In this document: positions 12,043 through 22,891 of the stretch, piece by piece | Numbering within the stretch: the first letter of the stretch is position 1 | Layout: each line of letters begins with the position of its first letter | Source: Lojkania enalia | Lineage: Eukaryota; Ascomycota; Dothideomycetes; Pleosporales | Length of the DNA stretch: 64,000 nt | Reading direction: 5' to 3' | Assembly (NCBI GenBank): GCA_010094045.1 | Contig: ML986736.1 | Coordinates: forward strand, 1-64,000 | Notes under the pieces: model-generated | Databases searched by the model: none | What the model saw: the letters and a program-made list of their open reading frames with translations, nothing else | What the model was told of the DNA's origin: nothing | Position numbers and translations under genes: made by a program

Positions 12043-12621
12043 TTAAATAGGTAAAGCTACGCTGCACAGCCCTTGCCGAGATAAAATCAAGTCGCGCGTA
12101 AACTGGAAGTCAAACCTGCACGCTACGATACAACATAGAGGCAGTAATCCTAATTGTTGCGCATTTTGCAGTAGTTTGCTTGCTTGCTTGTAGCATTCTT
12201 TGAAAAAGACTGATGGTATGTGCGGGAATGATTTTAGGTTACCTTCCTCTAGCACAACGTCGATTTTATCATGCCCAGTCTTGTACTAGAAGCATTCTTT
12301 CTCATTAGCTGGAGCGAAGTAATTTTCACGGATCTGGAAAGCTCCGCGTTTCCTTTAGAATTTCACTTCCTAGGCACGTTTCGCGAGACTGTGGTACTTT
12401 TGCGCCGTTTGAACGTCCGTTCTTATCTGCAGTAGCCGAATTCGAAGCAGGCTTGTCGGACTCATGCTGATCAGACTCTAATTTTTGTCTCATCAACGAA
12501 TTTGAGGTGTTATGAAAGAAACTTCGACCATAGCTGTCTGGTTCATTAGGGACTGATCTATTAGGAGTTTCGTGTTCCTTAGGGTCCCAATCATAATATG
12601 AGTCGCCGCTTCGTTCTTTAC
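12043..12621 (-). pseudogene. Decayed unknown ORF interrupted by copia copy 1
   Basis: Reading leftward from the transposon border, an open frame of about 95 codons (starting SKERSGDSYYDWDPKEHE) runs to a TGA near 12350. A second frame (ENYFAPANEKECF, a TAG, then YKTGHDKIDVVLEEGN) continues to 12043. Together they look like one gene body with a frameshift and a stop. The 5' part would lie beyond the insertion at 12622, but the sequence right of the transposon (16972 on) does not obviously continue it. I do not recognise the protein, which is hydrophilic and Ser/Asn-rich. Confidence 0.35.
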
Positions 12622-12746
12622 TGTTACGGCTAAGCTATTCACAGTTAGCCCCTTGGCAGGTCCAGGGATATATATGTAGCATGTCTCGCATTTCTAGTCA
12701 ATAGACGCAGTTTTCCAACCCTCATCAGAGCCAGCCAGCTTTGACA
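12622..12746 (+). repeat. 5' LTR of copia copy 1 (125 bp)
   Basis: Begins TGTTACGGCTAAG and ends CCAGCTTTGACA. It differs from the 3' LTR only at a C-to-T in the last dozen bases. Confidence 0.92.
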
Positions 12747-15700
12747 GTTATAAGCCCGGGAGCCCTTTGACTACTGCTGCGTTCCACACAGACAGACTAG
12801 AGCTGATTGATATAGGCTTAGTCAATTATATCTCGTTTATCAAGACCTCAGTCACCTCGACGTCGCTAGGCTAGCTAGGAAGCCAGAGAGCTTAGAACTA
12901 GTCGTAGCAGAGACCTCGACAGATCAACGTGATATAGTATATCAAAAAGATAACAGAATCAGACCTGCTTATTACCAAGGCCACAGTTATTCTCGATAAG
13001 CCAGAGTACTAGATATAGTGGCTGTTTCTACAGAAAGACAGCACGGACCGGAACCAGCTCTAGAAATACGTGGACCCAGACCTTAGTAAGGAGCTAGTCC
13101 TTCAACTAAACGCTGAGAAGCCAATTGAGAAACAGTTCGGAGATTTCCATAGGATAGATAGTAATACTGAGGTAGCAGATACTAAAGTAGATATCATGGA
13201 TCTAACTAATCAAGAATTGGCAAGATATAAAGCCTAGTATAGGACGTACAGCTGTAGCAAGGCGCGGTAGCTGCAGAAAGAGAAGACTCTTAGGGAATTC
13301 ACGCAGGAGATATCGAGGACGATAGCAGCTTAATATATCCATCTAATTACAGACTGCAAGACTGCGTATAATTAACTATAGACCCTTAAGAAGTATCTTT
13401 ACCTAAGTAAAGCTAAGTGCAGTATATAGCTGCAGGCTTAATACTAGACGCTTAAGATACGACTAAGAAAGGAGAACCTAGATACCTAGTTTAAGGATTA
13501 GCTTAAAATAACGCGCGTTATAAGCCTAGTAAGTATACTAGAAGTATAGGGGAATTAAGCTTAATAGGATTTTATTCTTATAGTTAAGAGCTTAGACGAT
13601 AGCTGGGCAGTAAATAAGCTATTACTACTTATTAAGTCTAAAGTAGATAATAAGCTATATATAAGCATCTCAGACCTAATAGTCTAGTATACGTTATACT
13701 ATCGTCGCACTAGACTAGTTACGTTAGAACTAGAGACGTTTATAACGCTTAGTATCATACTACAGTAACTATAGTAGTTGCACCAGACTAAAAGCAGCTA
13801 GAAACCTTAGTAATTAAGATAGATAGTCTACCTCTATAGAGATAGTTACAAATTCGAGTAGTATCTATATATTAACTTAGTACTACGCCTATTAGACTGG
13901 TAGCTAAATTAAGATATTAAGTAGAGATTCTAGGAGCTTAGGATATTAAAGTCTTCTAGGTTAAAGGTGCTCTATAATACTAAGAAGTAACTAGTAGTAG
14001 GATTAGTAGGGTTAGCAGGCTCTATAGGCTCTATAATAGTCTTAGTACTAGTACTAAGTATAATAAAAAGATAGGACAATGGGCGTTAACTATTAGAACT
14101 AGCTGCAATAATAGCTCTGAACCTAAGTTAATTAGTAAGATTTATAGTAGCTTCAGCTCTACAGCTTAAAGCTGTATAGGCTAAGTAGTATTAGTATTAG
14201 CTATTACTGCTTAATAGATAGATTATAAACCCTAGCTTAAATACCTATATTACTAATAGTAAGTCTTATAGTTAGAGAATAATATAGCAGCCTAGACTAG
14301 ATGACTATATATATATAGGGGGACAGCTGCTACTAATTTAAGAATAGGAAGAAGTCTAGCTATAGGTATAGACGCCTACTAGAATTAAGACTATCCTGCT
14401 CTTATATATAGTATATATCCTAGAGATGTTTATGAGCGTAGTTAGTCTCTTATACTGTAGTATAGTAGGGATCTATTTTAACTTAGGACGAGACTATCTA
14501 TATTAGATAGATCTGTTGAATATTATATATTATCTTAAGCACACGTCTAGGTATTAGCTAATAGATATAGAGGATAGTATATAACTATCTTTATTAGTAT
14601 ATATAGTATAGTATAGACCGAGGCCTTTCTATACAGCTCGTAAGCAGCTAGAACTTACACCTATATAAGTTTACAGGGTATTCGGCTATACTAGCTAGAA
14701 GGTAGTCGTTTATCTACCTACTTATATTAATAGGCTTAAGTTGATTAAGCAGCAGTAGTAAAGAAATTAAGCTCTAAAGTAGATAGAATATACTGTCTAC
14801 ATCTAGTCTAAGCTCTATAAGATAGTAAGTAGGAGAGCTTCTTAGAAACTAGTCTAGGGACTATTTAAGAGACTAGAGATAGATTTAGTCTAGATACGCG
14901 ATTAGTTAGAGTGCTACTATAATAGAAACCTCTAGATATTCTATATAGTCTGCTAGTATAGTAGGTAGTATAAGGCCTATTACCTACTAAATAAGAATGC
15001 GATAACGCTATAACATATAGTATAGAGATTACTAGTTAAGCTTAAAGTTTAGTTTAACGCGTAGATTAAAGCTATTAGGCTTAATAGTAAGCGCGGATAT
15101 TCTAAGATGCTTAACATCTTTAAAAACCTAGGAATCTTAGTAGAACCATGAGTAGAGTATACTAAGGAGTAGAATAGTCTAATAGAGAGAGTAGGGCAGT
15201 CGCTAGTTATACGGGGAAGAGCTATAAGAATAGACGTAGGGCTACTAATAGAGGTATTAAACGAGTGCCTGCTCTTAGCAGTCTATCTTCTTAATCGCAC
15301 GCCGACCGAAGCTCTAGACTAGTATACCCTATATAAGGTAGTACGCGGAACTAGACCGTTAGTAGCTTATCTTAGCGTACTAGAAGCTAAGGTATATATT
15401 TTAAATTATTACCTACGCTAGAGAGAGAAGCTATAATCTTGCGCGTTAATCAGACGCCTTATAGGATATAACTCTATAAATATCTATCGCATCTAGATGC
15501 TAGAGCTAGACAGAGTTATTAGGACTAGAGATGTTATCCTGCTACCTATAGAATTATATAAAGATCTTATCTTTCCGGATAAGTAGATGCTACGTCTAGC
15601 AGCCGCAGTACTTAATATTAAGGAGAGCCGTAAGCTGAATAATATAGAGCTTAAATAGATGCTAGATTAATCAACAGCTTAATCGCGCAAGGAGACGCTA

Positions 15701-16269
15701 GATAATAAACTCGAGTAGTAGATTAAGCAGCAGCTTGAGCAGGAGTTAGGTCAGTAATAATTAAGTAAGCCGGCTAGAGTAGAGCATCTAGTAGTTAGCG
15801 GTATTATAACGCTAGAAAACACCCTAAAACTATACAGTTAAGACGATCGCGACGAGTATCTAGAGGTAATAACTAGCCTCCCTAAGGGCTGGTATTAGAT
15901 TAAGCTAGAAGTAGAGGCTCTAGACCGACAATTAAATAATACGAACAGACGCAACAAAATCAGCAGTCAGCTTAATACTAGAAATATTATAGAGACTAGA
16001 ACTCGTAAAACACCCCGCATATACTATACAGCGTTCATAGAAGCGTTACAGCAGAAGACGAGCAGTAATATACTAGCTGATCAGCCCAGGATCAGTCTAT
16101 ATAGAGATCAGCTGCCACCTCTACTAAAGCGATGGAAGCAGCTTGAGAGGCATCCATTTGGAATCGAATTTAAGAAAGCAGCAGCAGCAGAGCTTCAAAG
16201 CTGCTGCAGCAAGGGCTGTCTAGTTCGTACGACAGAGACTAGAGCTAGTATACAGCCAGAGATCGAGCT

Positions 16270-16735
16270 TCTGCCGCTGATGTGGGTATTTGCATACAAA
16301 TTCGATGAGGATGGATATCTATATAAGTTCAAAGCTAGGCTAGTTGTTAGAGGAGACCTGCAGCAGGACTAGGGAGATATATATGCAGCTACTCTAGCAG
16401 CACGAGTATTCCGATTCCTAGTCGCTCTAGCAGCAGCTTTTGGACTACACGCCTATCAATACGATATCACCAACGCTTTCTTGAATACACCGCTAGACAG
16501 ACTGATATACGCCTACACGCTAGAAGGATTCACGCAGGAGCTAGGTAAGCTGCTAGAGATGAGGAAAGCTCTCTATAGCCTGAGACAAGAAGTTGAAGTA
16601 GGAAGGTTACAGGTTAGCTGGAAGCCGACGAACCAGATGCCAGCAGACGGTCTTACTAAGGCACTGCCTAAGCAGAAGCACCTTACCTTTTTAAAGCAGC
16701 TCGGTCTCACAGAGGCACCTAGACCAGTTGACTAG
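16270..16735 (+). pseudogene. Copia RT fingers fused to RNase H tail by deletion
   Basis: The frame encodes FKARLVVRGDLQQD, a TAG, then AYQYDITNAFLNTPLDRLIY and EMRKALYSLR, which is the front half of copia reverse transcriptase. It then jumps into the RNase H end (QEVEVGRLQVSWKPTNQMPA, DGLTKALP, PRPVD). The YVDD box is absent because of the deletion. Apart from one TAG this stretch has escaped RIP, unlike the same region in copy 2. Confidence 0.85.
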
Positions 16736-16856
16736 AAGGCAGCTTTGCTATTCACTGCAGCTGGGGGGGTGTGTTACGGCTATACAAAGGCACCTAGACC
16801 AGTTAACTAGAAGGCAGCTTTGCTATTCACTGCAGCTGGGGGGGTGTGTTACGGCT
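16714..16856 (+). repeat. 75-bp tandem duplication over the polypurine tract and LTR edge
   Basis: The unit beginning ggcacctagaccagtt and running through the polypurine tract (gctgggggggtg) into the first bases of the LTR (TGTTACGGCT) occurs twice, offset by 75 bp, with one base changed. Copy 2 has it once. It was probably made by slippage or a mis-primed plus strand during reverse transcription. Confidence 0.9.
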
Positions 16857-16971
16857 AAGCTATTCACAGTTAGCCCCTTGGCAGGTCCAGGGATATATAT
16901 GTAGCATGTCTCGCATTTCTAGTCAATAGACGCAGTTTTCCAACCCTCATCAGAGCCAGCCAGCTCTGACA
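16847..16971 (+). repeat. 3' LTR of copia copy 1 (125 bp)
   Basis: Begins TGTTACGGCTAAG and ends CCAGCTCTGACA. Followed by AGTAT, which is not a repeat of the left flank. Confidence 0.92.
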
Positions 16972-18101
16972 AGTATCAACGCATCGGCCTTCCTACATTA
17001 ATGCTGTCCTTATATAATCTCGTAGAATAGCGGTAGAGCAATTGTACAGCTCGTGCCGCAGCGCTCTCTAGGCTACCGTCTATTCCTAGAGTGTCACCGC
17101 ATAGAGGAATACTTTGGCGGGACATATGCCAAATGCTAATTGAGCGATCATAGTAGTTGCTGCTCTATATATAAGAAGGGGGGAATAATAAGCCTGAAGA
17201 TGGCCCTCTCCGCTTACCGCCAGCAGGGATTAGTAATGGGGATGGATTGATGGTAGCATCCATTCTTATTATAGAGGATGCTCCTAGGTTCAGTCCCTAA
17301 AATGCTATTATTCTAGAATAGATATATATAATATATATTTTATAAAAAGAAGAGGAAAAGAAAAAAAGGAAAAAAGAAGAAGTGAAGGAGAAGAATAGAA
17401 GGAGAAGTAGGAAAAGGAGGAACAGTGAGGCGCCACGTAGGTAGGAAGCCTGAAGAGCCAAAAAGGGGGGTACATGATAATATTCTGAGACGAATCCTTA
17501 AGGGGTGATCCTTAGGACTTAGAGTGGTACATATCTAGGTGCTCATGTGACCCGTAAGTTAGCCGAGCTAGGGCCGAGGGTGTCCCGTGGGGGACCTGAG
17601 GCCCTGCCCTTGGAGGGCAATGCCAAAGGGCCCGTTACTCGAACCTAGATAAGATCTAAGCCTTAACATCATGTTTGGAATAAGTAATTATACTCTTATA
17701 CGATAGAACTTAGTAGATTAGATTTGTTTATGGTTTTGATAGAATTTTACGTAGAATTAGGCTTATACAATTGTTTTAAAGTTCAGATGAATCTCAAAGT
17801 CTGTAAGGACTAGGGATATGGGGGATGCATATCACCGATATATCGGCAATTCGAGATGTCCTATTCCCCGTATCCCTTCCATCCCTGTTAGGACTGAAAG
17901 GGAGGACTAGCTGAGTCTCGAGATGCACAGCAGAACAATCTAAAGAGCACTAAATTGGTACGACAAAATGCAATGGCTGATTGGGGCACTTTTAAGATAC
18001 AAGACGAGTTACCTAGGTAAGGGTAGAGAGCGGGCGACTGTGGACCGAATGACGCATCCTGAGCGTTCTCGGAGTCAGGATCAAACTGACGTTTCACAAT
18101 A
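16972..18101. other. Intergenic stretch with purine-rich tract
   Basis: No gene seen. A purine run of about 85 bases (A/G almost only) spans roughly 17341-17428. A palindromic GC-rich segment around 17580-17635 (cctgaggccctgcccttggag...) could form a hairpin. Confidence 0.5.
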
Positions 18102-18978
18102 GTGTTAATCCAAGACTTGCCCGACGAGCTTCTCATTGACATAGTTTCCTACTTTGAGAACGAGATGTCGGAACTCCTAGGGCTTTCTCAGCTAAACCGA
18201 AGTTTCTACCAACTAGTCCGGCCATTTGTCTTCTGGCATGTAGGGGTTGGCAGCAGGGGGCAGCAATTCTATCCTGTAATGTTAATAGTATTATTCTCAT
18301 CACATTATGAGCCCGTCTTAACCCAGCAAAGTCTTCTAGAACGCAGTCTCATGGAGAGTCCTGAACTACGAGAGCCCTCAACTGCGAGAGGCGGCTCGGA
18401 GCTGTGGTCTGATCGATTCTAGGATGGGCGATAACATGAAGGGACGGGAAACGCGGTGCCGAATCGCGCTGTATCCGAATTTAAGGCATATATGGCTAAG
18501 GCGTTAGGAAATTGACCCCCGCACCCGGCTTGAGTCCCCCCAATACTTACACTGCTGAAGATCCTGATACTAAGTTCACTATTATTATAAAATGGTAGGT
18601 GGTCCGATTTAAGTCAATGCTTGATTCTACATAACAAAAAAGAATTGGTCATAGAGGAATATCAACTTAAGTTCCCGAAAATATGGCCGCATAGATTGGA
18701 AGGAAGGCTAAGAGCATTGCGAAGCCTACGACTACATATGAAGAAGGCCCGTGAGGTCAACGATACTGGTCAGCTACTTTGCAGGCGTTCCGGCCTTTAA
18801 GAGCCCAGGCTTGATGTTTTGGTCTCACTCTCCTTTATCCGAGCCACCGATCAATTTTTCAGCCCTCAATGAGCTTCGATATCTGAAAATCACCGCTCAA
18901 TGTTTATTTTCAAATGAAAGCCTTCCAAGTGGCAGATGCGAAACATACAAGTTTCCTAGATCGCTAGAGGCTCTCTAA
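18102..18978 (+). pseudogene. F-box protein relic
   Basis: QDLPDELLIDIVSYFE followed by LGLSQLNRSFYQLVRPFVFW (18108-18236) is a clear F-box, the Skp1-binding motif of SCF ubiquitin-ligase substrate receptors. The position where an ATG is expected reads GTG (18102), with an upstream in-frame TGA at 18087, so no start is visible. Further on, LRALRSLRLHMKKAREVND (about 18707-18765) and, in another frame, LNELRYLKITAQCLF and PRSLEAL (to 18978) look like the leucine-rich C-terminal half. Frames do not join through plausible introns, so I call it a pseudogene. A lost upstream exon is the alternative. Confidence 0.6.
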
Positions 18979-19093
18979 GTACCAAAATCTCCCAACCCGT
19001 AGGTCTGTATCTCGAGTACTAAATTTATTAGATTATGTGTTCGGAGAAATTCGCTATCCCGTACGATTTTGGTGATATCAGAGCCTCATCTGC

Positions 19094-19253
19094 TGTAAGC
19101 TCAGGTCACGTGCCTGGTCAGCTGTGCAGCCCTTGACTAAGCAGTCTTATGTACTATATATTCCCCCACCGTATTTTGACCTAGAGGTCAAGGGACCTCA
19201 TCAATACATCCATCTATACCACCCTATACAGCCTCCACCCCCTCCTGCTTACA
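19094..19253 (+). repeat. Solo LTR of 160 bp with target duplication TCTGC
   Basis: Starts TGTAAGC and ends GCTTACA (perfect inverted termini), flanked by TCTGC on both sides (19089-19093 and 19254-19258). A second copy lies in inverse orientation at 59891-60051. This is what remains after recombination between the two LTRs of an LTR retrotransposon. Confidence 0.88.
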
Positions 19254-19258
19254 TCTGC

Positions 19259-20063
19259 TAATCAGCTTTGATATCTCGCAGAATAGATTCTGCAGCTCCG
19301 GGTGGTCAAAAGGCAGTTCGCCTAGGTCTCCGCAAATTTATACTAGTAAATGAGACTTTGCAACACCGGTATTGGATGTCGAAGGACTAGGCCTACCACG
19401 AGATATTAGGCAGCTTTTGAGGATGCTGAGATTGAATTTTGCATGCAGATTGCTGGGCACAATCATGGGGAATGAAGTCAGTCGTTATCCATGAGCTCAT
19501 CAGAATATGAGTGGAGTTTCGGAGTCTCCGTGTACGGAAGAGGGAGAATGTTAACGTGCTTAATTTCTAAGAATATTGTGGCTTGACTTGTTTGATCTCG
19601 CATTGTTTTTACAAGCCAGCTGTTCTTGTAGTTGGCCGGCCTTTCAATTCAGCTTTGAGCCAATCACGATGACATGACATAAGCGTGAGGTCAACCAATT
19701 AGACCAAACCCCCTACCACCCCTCAACCTATTTTCCGCGAGAAGCATTCCAGGAAATGTATCTCCAATTTGAGATCTACCGTTCCTTTTCTCTGATGGAT
19801 CGTATTCTCCTAATGATTTTCGTGGACACTGGTTTGTCCTCGCATTCGTGTAGAGAGGGATTGCTCGAAAATAAACTATGTCATCACGGCAGCCAAGCGC
19901 CTTGCCACAGTCGCGTCTGGCGCCACGCGTCGACCCGTAGGAGCCCAATTCTGAATTCTGGTTATTTCAATCGACTTAGAAGTTTACATTGTTGCTAACT
20001 CACTATACATACATTTCCAAGTTTGATCGGACGGTATCTCACCCTTCGTCGGTTCCTCTCATC
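19259..20063. other. Intergenic stretch upstream of the AlkB-like gene
   Basis: Short open frames exist on both strands, but none has recognisable sequence or codon bias. Nothing supportable found. Confidence 0.45.
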
Positions 20064-21041
20064 ATGAAACGCGGAGCACTAGATTCTTTCTTCAAGCCTG
20101 CTGCCCCAAGAAGCCCAAATACACACCCAGCACCTCCTTCTCCACCCACCCATCTTACCCTTTCCCAATTCCACACCTCCCATCCTCAATAACAGACCAC
20201 CTCGGCTTCGCCCCGGCCTCGGAAGGTCAATTTATAAACGACCAAACTGACCTCGACCTCGACCTCATCTATTATCAGCCCTACATCCCGGCCGCTGCTC
20301 AAACAGCTCTCTTCTCTTTTCTCCGCCAAGAGCTGCCCTTTTATAGAGTTCACTACGCAATAGACCGTGGACGCATCTCAACCCAAATCACTACGCCGCG
20401 GTACACAACTGTTTTTGGCGTCGATTCCACTAGCCAATTCTCCCCTTCTAGCACCCTCCTCGACACAAAAGACTTCTCTTCCCGTTGGGAACACGCGGTA
20501 CAAATGCACGCCCCGCCCTCTTCCCTTCTGTCTCGATGAGCTGCGCAAAATCATCGAGGCCACCACGGGTCAGACGTTTAACTTCTGTCTCGGAAACTAC
20601 TATGCCGACGGCCAGGACAGTATATCCTACCATTCAGACGATGAGCGCTTCCTTGGACCAGATCCAGCCATAGCCTCGTTATCCTTCGGCGCTAAGCGGG
20701 ACTTTCTAATAAAGCACAAGCCTATACCGCCGCCCGACTCCCGGTGGCGCTCAGGCCCGGAGCCCAAGCAGATTAAATTGGCACTGTATAGTGGCGATAT
20801 GTTGCTCATTAAGGGGAGGACGCAGGCGAACTGGCTGCATAGTGTGCCAAAGAGGGCGGGGGTGGATGGGCAGATGGGTAGGATCAATGTTACCTTTAGG
20901 AAGGCAGTTGTTAAGGCAGGGACGGAAAACTACTATACGTACAATGTTGGGAAGGGGGATGTTTTTCGGTGGAATGAGGATGGGGGGAGGATGGTGCCTT
21001 GGGGGAAGCGAGAGGTGTGGGCTCGAGGGGAGGGAGTCTAG
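20064..21041 (+). pseudogene. AlkB-type Fe(II)/2-oxoglutarate DNA dealkylase (ALKBH2/3-like), two frameshifts
   Basis: AlkB-family enzymes oxidatively remove alkyl groups from N1-methyladenine and N3-methylcytosine in nucleic acids. The ATG at 20064 gives MKRGALDSFFKPAA, where LDSFF resembles a PCNA-binding PIP box. Around 20125-20150 the homologous frame shifts to one reading YPFPIPHLPSSITDHLGFAP, then IYYQPYIPAAA, LPFYRVHYAI and TPRYTTVFGVD. Around 20470-20500 it shifts back to KCTPRPLPFCLDELRK. The catalytic core is all there: FNFCLGNYYADGQDSISYHS followed by DDERFLGP (metal His and Asp in HSD), WLHSVPK (second His) and RINVTFRKA (2OG-binding Arg). The two shifts compensate and no GT..AG intron fits either. 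It is either a recent pseudogene or carries two base-calling errors. Confidence 0.8.
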
Positions 21042-22891
21042 GCTGAGAATGGCGAGGAGAATAGAGGAGACGTAGACAAGAATGATGATGCATAGAAGCG
21101 TCAGGATGGACGTAAAGAAATGTAGGTGTAGGGCTCAATGAGTGCTCGTACACAATCGAAGCTGTTCGCTACGGTAAAGATGATTGCTCATCTCTTCAAT
21201 TGAGCATTAACCGTGGGGTTTGGACCGGGCATTGGCAATGCAGCATAGCGTGATGCCGTTGCCGGATCAAAAGCCCTTCGACGACCGTTTGCCTTGATAG
21301 CTAGTGCCGCGATAAGTCTGAGACGAGGGAAAGATAATTAACCTCAACTCCGAGTTAATAGATAATTTCCCTTAAACCACGAGCAGAAAAGCCTAGCAAT
21401 TCCCCTCAAATATGGATGACGGCCGGATACTAGCGATGTCACGCTTGAAGGGGAACATGGTGGCATAAGTCTCGGTTGAAAGGCTGTTCTTGCACGAAGT
21501 AGGCCATCCCGAAAGAATCGCGGGAAGAAACCTTTTCGAGCTTCCATTTGCTGTTGTCAGCCAAGAGGGATAGCTTACCTAGCGGAACGAGTCCAATCTT
21601 GTCCTGCATCAACCGCCTATTCCATCTCTACAGAGTCTTCCGACGGCAGTTCACCAATGTCGACGTCGATGATTGGCGGGTCGGAGGCTCTCCGGCAGCT
21701 CTCCTGAGGCGGTGAGACTGTAGCCCATACCCATGCCCATGCCCATGCCCCGCAGTAGTGGAAAAGAGGCGATGGCTGGATAGAGACTGATGCTTCGACG
21801 AGTGACGAGATGGCTGGGGAGATATGCAGGCCGAATGATATTAATATGACTCAGAGGGATGCGCCAATACCATGCTTATTAAGGCTGTGGCATATAGATG
21901 GGATCGGGGTGGTGACGACTTTTGGGAACGCTGATCTTGGCGGGTAGACTTCTCAAGATGCGGAGTTAAATGCCTGACGGCCCCCTCCGCCTTCTCTCCT
22001 CACCTTCTGCTGCTTAGTCTCGCCCAATACTCACCACGCCTCCCTCCTACGCGTCCACGATACCCACAGGACGGGCCATTGCTTTCGCCTCGCGACCTGT
22101 ATTGGCCGCCCTGTGACTGGATTCTGATAGCTGTCGGTCGGACGACGTCAGCTCTGTGGCTTGCGACCGTGGGCTTTGCTCTAGCGGTCCTACTTAGGTA
22201 CTTCAGAGAGACTTCCGACCCGCAAGACGGCCTCTCTAATGAGCACGACAGGCCTCGGCGACGCGACTGCATCGATCGCGACACTCGCGACGAACCACCT
22301 GTATTCGACCGCCAGCTTTTCTTCGTGAGGAGCTGGCTTATCTACCCTGCGCCCGGGCGGAAGTCACGCGTCTGAGTGAATTCTGGTCAACTACGGCGTA
22401 GGCCTGGGATCTTTTGCATTTCTGAGTTCACGGAACGGGCGATACATACGGGAGACTTACCGGGACGGAGCTATTGAGCGGCATCGCCGGGAGGCTTCAC
22501 AACAAGAGGATTGTCGCGGGCAGCGCGGACAGGAGCGAGCAGCGCATCACCAGGAAAAGAGAGCAGCTGGGCGTCCCAGACATCTTCAATCTTAAACGCC
22601 TGGCCAAAGCGCTAGTCTGCTGGAGTTACGACGCAGCTCCGGGAGATTTAAGACCGTGTCAGCCCGCAATCGAGCATTCGCCCTCCAACCGACCTTTTGC
22701 CCACTCCTTTCCGCTGGACGGCCCACCGCCAGTGGTCAATCCCAGCCCTGTGCAGCTGCTTCCAAGACCTACTCCCCGGTAGTCTCCGAGTTTTTTGTCC
22801 GTTTCAATCAGCGACGCGAACGTCCTTGCCTCTCTCGTTCGGATTTAAGCAGCCAAAGTCCGATTGCTCCGCTCGTAAGGCTTGTGTCACC
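21042..22891. other. Long upstream region of the Zn2Cys6 gene
   Basis: About 1.85 kb without a supportable gene. It is fairly GC-rich to the right and holds a short CCCATG tandem (about 21724-21752). It probably contains the promoter and 5' leader of the transcription factor, perhaps with leader introns I cannot place. Confidence 0.5.

Larger units (their letters stand above)
12622..16971 (+). mobile_element. Ty1/copia retrotransposon, copy 1 (internally deleted)
   Basis: A 4350-bp element with LTRs at 12622-12746 and 16847-16971 (125 bp, differing at one base). The internal region is homologous to copy 2 at 45634-50883. Gag-like sequence (MDLTNQELARYKA from about 13198) carries stops at former Gln/Trp codons. 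The middle (13.3-15.9 kb) is RIPed while both ends are not. About 1 kb is missing relative to copy 2: LYSLR at about 16585 is joined directly to QEVEVGRLQVSWKPT, deleting the RT catalytic box and most of RNase H. Flanking pentamers (TTTAC left, AGTAT right) do not match, so no target duplication is seen. It is not autonomous. Confidence 0.92.

Noticed and set aside
17215..17310. tRNA-like sequence (tggtagcatcc ... ggttcagtccc)
   Set aside because: A B-box-like motif is present, but I could not fold a cloverleaf with a matching acceptor stem and anticodon arm. At most a decayed tRNA-derived repeat.
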